A model generated the notes under the pieces. It made no database searches and had not been told where the DNA came from. It saw nothing but the letters and a program-made list of their open reading frames with translations. From Candidatus Margulisiibacteriota bacterium (GTDB taxonomy: Bacteria > Margulisbacteria > WOR-1 > O2-12-FULL-45-9): a DNA stretch of 13,255 nucleotides. The position numbers were made by a program, and so were the translations under genes. Of this stretch, positions 11,376 through 13,255 are shown in pieces. Location: the NCBI GenBank assembly GCA_030018645.1, contig JASEHX010000028.1, positions 1-13,255 on the forward strand, written 5' to 3'. Numbering within the stretch: position 1 is the first letter of the stretch; each line of letters opens with the position of its first letter.

Positions 11376-13255
11376 ATGCGGGAATATTACTAAGTGAAGC
11401 GGAGGCCGTGGAATGCCTGGCCGCTGGAAATGAGTGCTGCAAATATCCGCTTGGCTGTACTGCGGCTCCGTAGCTGCCACCGCCGTTTCCTGATTCACGC
11501 CACGTCCTGTATCCGTTTGGAGTGTATGGAAGCGGTCCGGAAGTAGTACGAACATCTGATTGAATATCAATGGCCGAATAATTAGGGATAAACCATAACA
11601 GATTTTTCACTAATGGTTTATTTGCCGCTTTGTCTTTAGAGTTTGCTAGCTGGCAAATGCCTTCAATGGTTTCTACCATGCCGGCGAATATTTCAACTAA
11701 CAATGGGGCATATTGCGGGTCTTCGCTTTTATGATCAATTAAAATGTCCCAACTTTTGCGATAATAATCCATAGCGGCTATTTTGAACTCATTAATTCCC
11801 GCCCCCGATGGTATAGAGCGGGCAGTTTGTGCGGCAGGATAAAGGCTGGTATTCTTTGCCATCCCATCTAAAATATGCCCAATCAGCCGGTACGCATCGG
11901 CTCTATGATAAAGAGGTGTAGCGAAATCATCAGCTATTTGAAAAAGATTGGTTAGTGCAGTAGTAAGCGTGGTAATATCTGTTGTTTGTAATACTCTGGT
12001 TTCTTCGCCCGTGGCGGAATCTCTTCGAGATTTAAATAAATCTTCTTCCCATTTCATAATGTCAGCATGGGTACTAAAACTATTTTCAATTTCCTGCTTT
12101 ATGGCGGCAACGGGCATTGGGCTTCCATCTTGTCCCCAAGGTATGGAATCTGATGTAAACAATTCTGCAATTTTCTTTGCCATTGGACGGGCAGCTTGAT
12201 CCCTCAACCTTAAGTATTTCAGCGCTAAATCAGCTAATGATTTGTCTTTATCTTGGCCAGTAAGGGTTGAATCCTTGATTATTCTCAGTGCTTCCGCATA
12301 TAAATTGGGATCTTCGGTGTTAGTGAGGGCTTGCATTAGCGCTTGTATAACTCGAGAATCTGCGCTTATTCCCGGAATATTTTTTGGGCCAGGTTGACAG
12401 GCCTGAGCATAGAAATCAAGCACGTTTTCAGGATTATCGCTATGATTACTGATGTATTCGGCGGCACGCTGTCTTTGCAGTGCCGGATCCTTTTTAACTT
12501 CGGTGCTGTAGATTTGTTTTAATTCTTTATCTTTGCCCCCAACACCCCCCCCCCCACTCCCAGCCTCCTCCACCTCTCCATCCTCATACCAATCCAGCAG
12601 TTTTTTTTCGTTGACTTTGTCGGGGTTGAAGCGGGCGATGGTGCGGAGATTGGCCTTTTCGCTGTCTACAAAGCCCAAAGCATCATAACTGCCTTCGCCG
12701 GCCATGGAGGCCATGGCACAGCGGAAGAGATACTTGGCAATGGCTTCGGCGGAGACGGGTTCTCCCGCAGTGCGCAAACGGCCAACGTAAATAATTACAT
12801 TATCTATAATCCTCGAATCAACATGGCTCTCTAGTGCTTTACGGATGGCGGCGTTATCATTCATATCTGTTGTTGATAGCCAACCAGAAACTTTTTCTCC
12901 GCTTGACCGAACGCCGGCAAAGTCAATGTTGTGGAAAGAAGTTGAATTGGCATAGGCGGTTACGGCGGCTTCGAGGGATACGCCGGCTGCTTCAGCATAG
13001 GTCTGCATGATGGCCAAAGCGCGCTCAAGTTCGGCCTGGGTAATGGTCCCTTCCGAATCTAGGTCGTCGGTCGATTTGGCATCCATGTTGCGGTCAATCA
13101 CGCGGAAAAGCGCGGCGGAGAGGGCTTTTTGGTAGGTATTGCTGGTAGTATCGGTAAAATAGATTTGTGATCCTTCCAGCTCGGCCCTGTCAAAATTGCC
13201 GTCCTCGTCGGCGTCGATGTAATCAATATAAAAGGTGCCGTGGGAGTTGGCGAAG
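11374..13255 (-). CDS. EF-hand protein with glycine linker and helical C-terminal region (partial, 5' end outside window)
   Basis: The frame is open to the window edge, giving 626 visible residues. A gene caller limited to this window would start at a GTG at 13101 and lose the first EF-hand. Upstream of that GTG the frame reads YIDYIDADEDGNFDRAELEG, whose loop DADEDGNFDRAE (13180-13215) fits the EF-hand pattern: acidic 1, 3, 5, 9, Gly 6, hydrophobic 8, Glu 12. A second loop, DLDSEGTITQAE (13030-13065), follows 50 residues later, so the two may form a Ca2+-binding pair. After residue ADxWYEDGEVEEAGS-like acidic sequence comes a short Gly linker, encoded through an 11-G run, then a helical region with TPR- or HEAT-like stretches (LYHRADAYRLIGHILDG) and a Ser/Ala/Gly-rich tail ending SASLSNIPA. 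The 3' end lies 13 nt before the giant gene, so the two probably form an operon. Calcium binding is inferred from the loops. The missing N-terminus could hold a signal peptide or more EF-hands. Confidence 0.85.
   Translation of the reverse strand, partial: FANSHGTFYIDYIDADEDGNFDRAELEGSQIYFTDTTSNTYQKALSAALFRVIDRNMDAKSTDDLDSEGTITQAELERALAIMQTYAEAAGVSLEAAVTAYANSTSFHNIDFAGVRSSGEKVSGWLSTTDMNDNAAIRKALESHVDSRIIDNVIIYVGRLRTAGEPVSAEAIAKYLFRCAMASMAGEGSYDALGFVDSEKANLRTIARFNPDKVNEKKLLDWYEDGEVEEAGSGGGGVGGKDKELKQIYSTEVKKDPALQRQRAAEYISNHSDNPENVLDFYAQACQPGPKNIPGISADSRVIQALMQALTNTEDPNLYAEALRIIKDSTLTGQDKDKSLADLALKYLRLRDQAARPMAKKIAELFTSDSIPWGQDGSPMPVAAIKQEIENSFSTHADIMKWEEDLFKSRRDSATGEETRVLQTTDITTLTTALTNLFQIADDFATPLYHRADAYRLIGHILDGMAKNTSLYPAAQTARSIPSGAGINEFKIAAMDYYRKSWDILIDHKSEDPQYAPLLVEIFAGMVETIEGICQLANSKDKAANKPLVKNLLWFIPNYSAIDIQSDVRTTSGPLPYTPNGYRTWRESGNGGGSYGAAVQPSGYLQHSFPAARHSTASASLSNIPA
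12545..12555 (-). repeat. 11-G homopolymer run inside the EF-hand gene
   Basis: Eleven consecutive C on the plus strand encode GGG GGG GGG GGT, part of a Gly-Ser-Gly-Val linker between the EF-hand region and the helical half. Loss or gain of one G would shift the frame and remove the C-terminal half. G-runs of this length are known slippage (phase-variation) sites in other bacteria, and are also frequent sequencing-error sites. The frame as given is open on both sides. Confidence 0.8.

Noticed and set aside
11361..11570. Longer N-terminus for the giant protein, starting at 11570
   Set aside because: It would overlap the EF-hand gene by about 200 bases in another frame, and its 70 residues read like translated shadow sequence. 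The ATG at 11360 has a Shine-Dalgarno sequence placed 9 nt upstream.

Overview
The window most resembles a contig from an uncultured bacterium. It carries one very large gene (about 9.2 kb, 3077 codons) with no recognisable catalytic domain. Just upstream of it on the same strand is an EF-hand protein that runs off the right edge. The left 2 kb is AT-richer and holds small accessory genes separated by copies of a TTCG-rich repeat. Giant genes without known domains are a recognised trait of candidate phyla such as Omnitrophota, so that group is my first guess, but this is inference and no phylogenetic marker gene is present.

Layout, left to right. Positions 1-55 look like the edge of a decayed insertion sequence. 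From about 135 to 2060 lie three small gene units: (i) the remnant of a helical-repeat protein on the minus strand (173-595); (ii) a plus-strand operon of three tiny membrane proteins (664-1054); (iii) a plus-strand PIN-domain (VapC-like) toxin with a probable antitoxin (1247-1926). Same-orientation copies or pieces of one repeat family lie at 135-175, 607-620, 1086-1198 and 1949-2060, so each unit sits between two repeat pieces. The two full copies share imperfectly complementary ends and could fold into a bulged hairpin. A strong GC-rich hairpin at 2060-2092 closes this zone.

From 2127 to the right edge everything is on the minus strand. A protein with two EF-hand loops, a glycine linker encoded through an 11-G run, and a helical C-terminal half (11374 to the window edge) is followed after 13 nt by the giant gene (11360 down to 2127). 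The close spacing and a Shine-Dalgarno sequence between them suggest one operon. The giant protein is mostly predicted helical, with proline/serine-rich linkers at its N-terminus and in its last quarter, and hydrophobic stretches near residues 1933-1980 and 2645-2867. It has no N-terminal signal peptide at the chosen start.

A second theme is translation initiation. Both plus-strand operons have a TTGACA box 37-38 nt before the first ATG and a -10-like box ending 8 nt before it, with no Shine-Dalgarno sequence, which predicts leaderless or nearly leaderless mRNA. The internal genes of the same operons have clear Shine-Dalgarno sequences and short overlaps or gaps.
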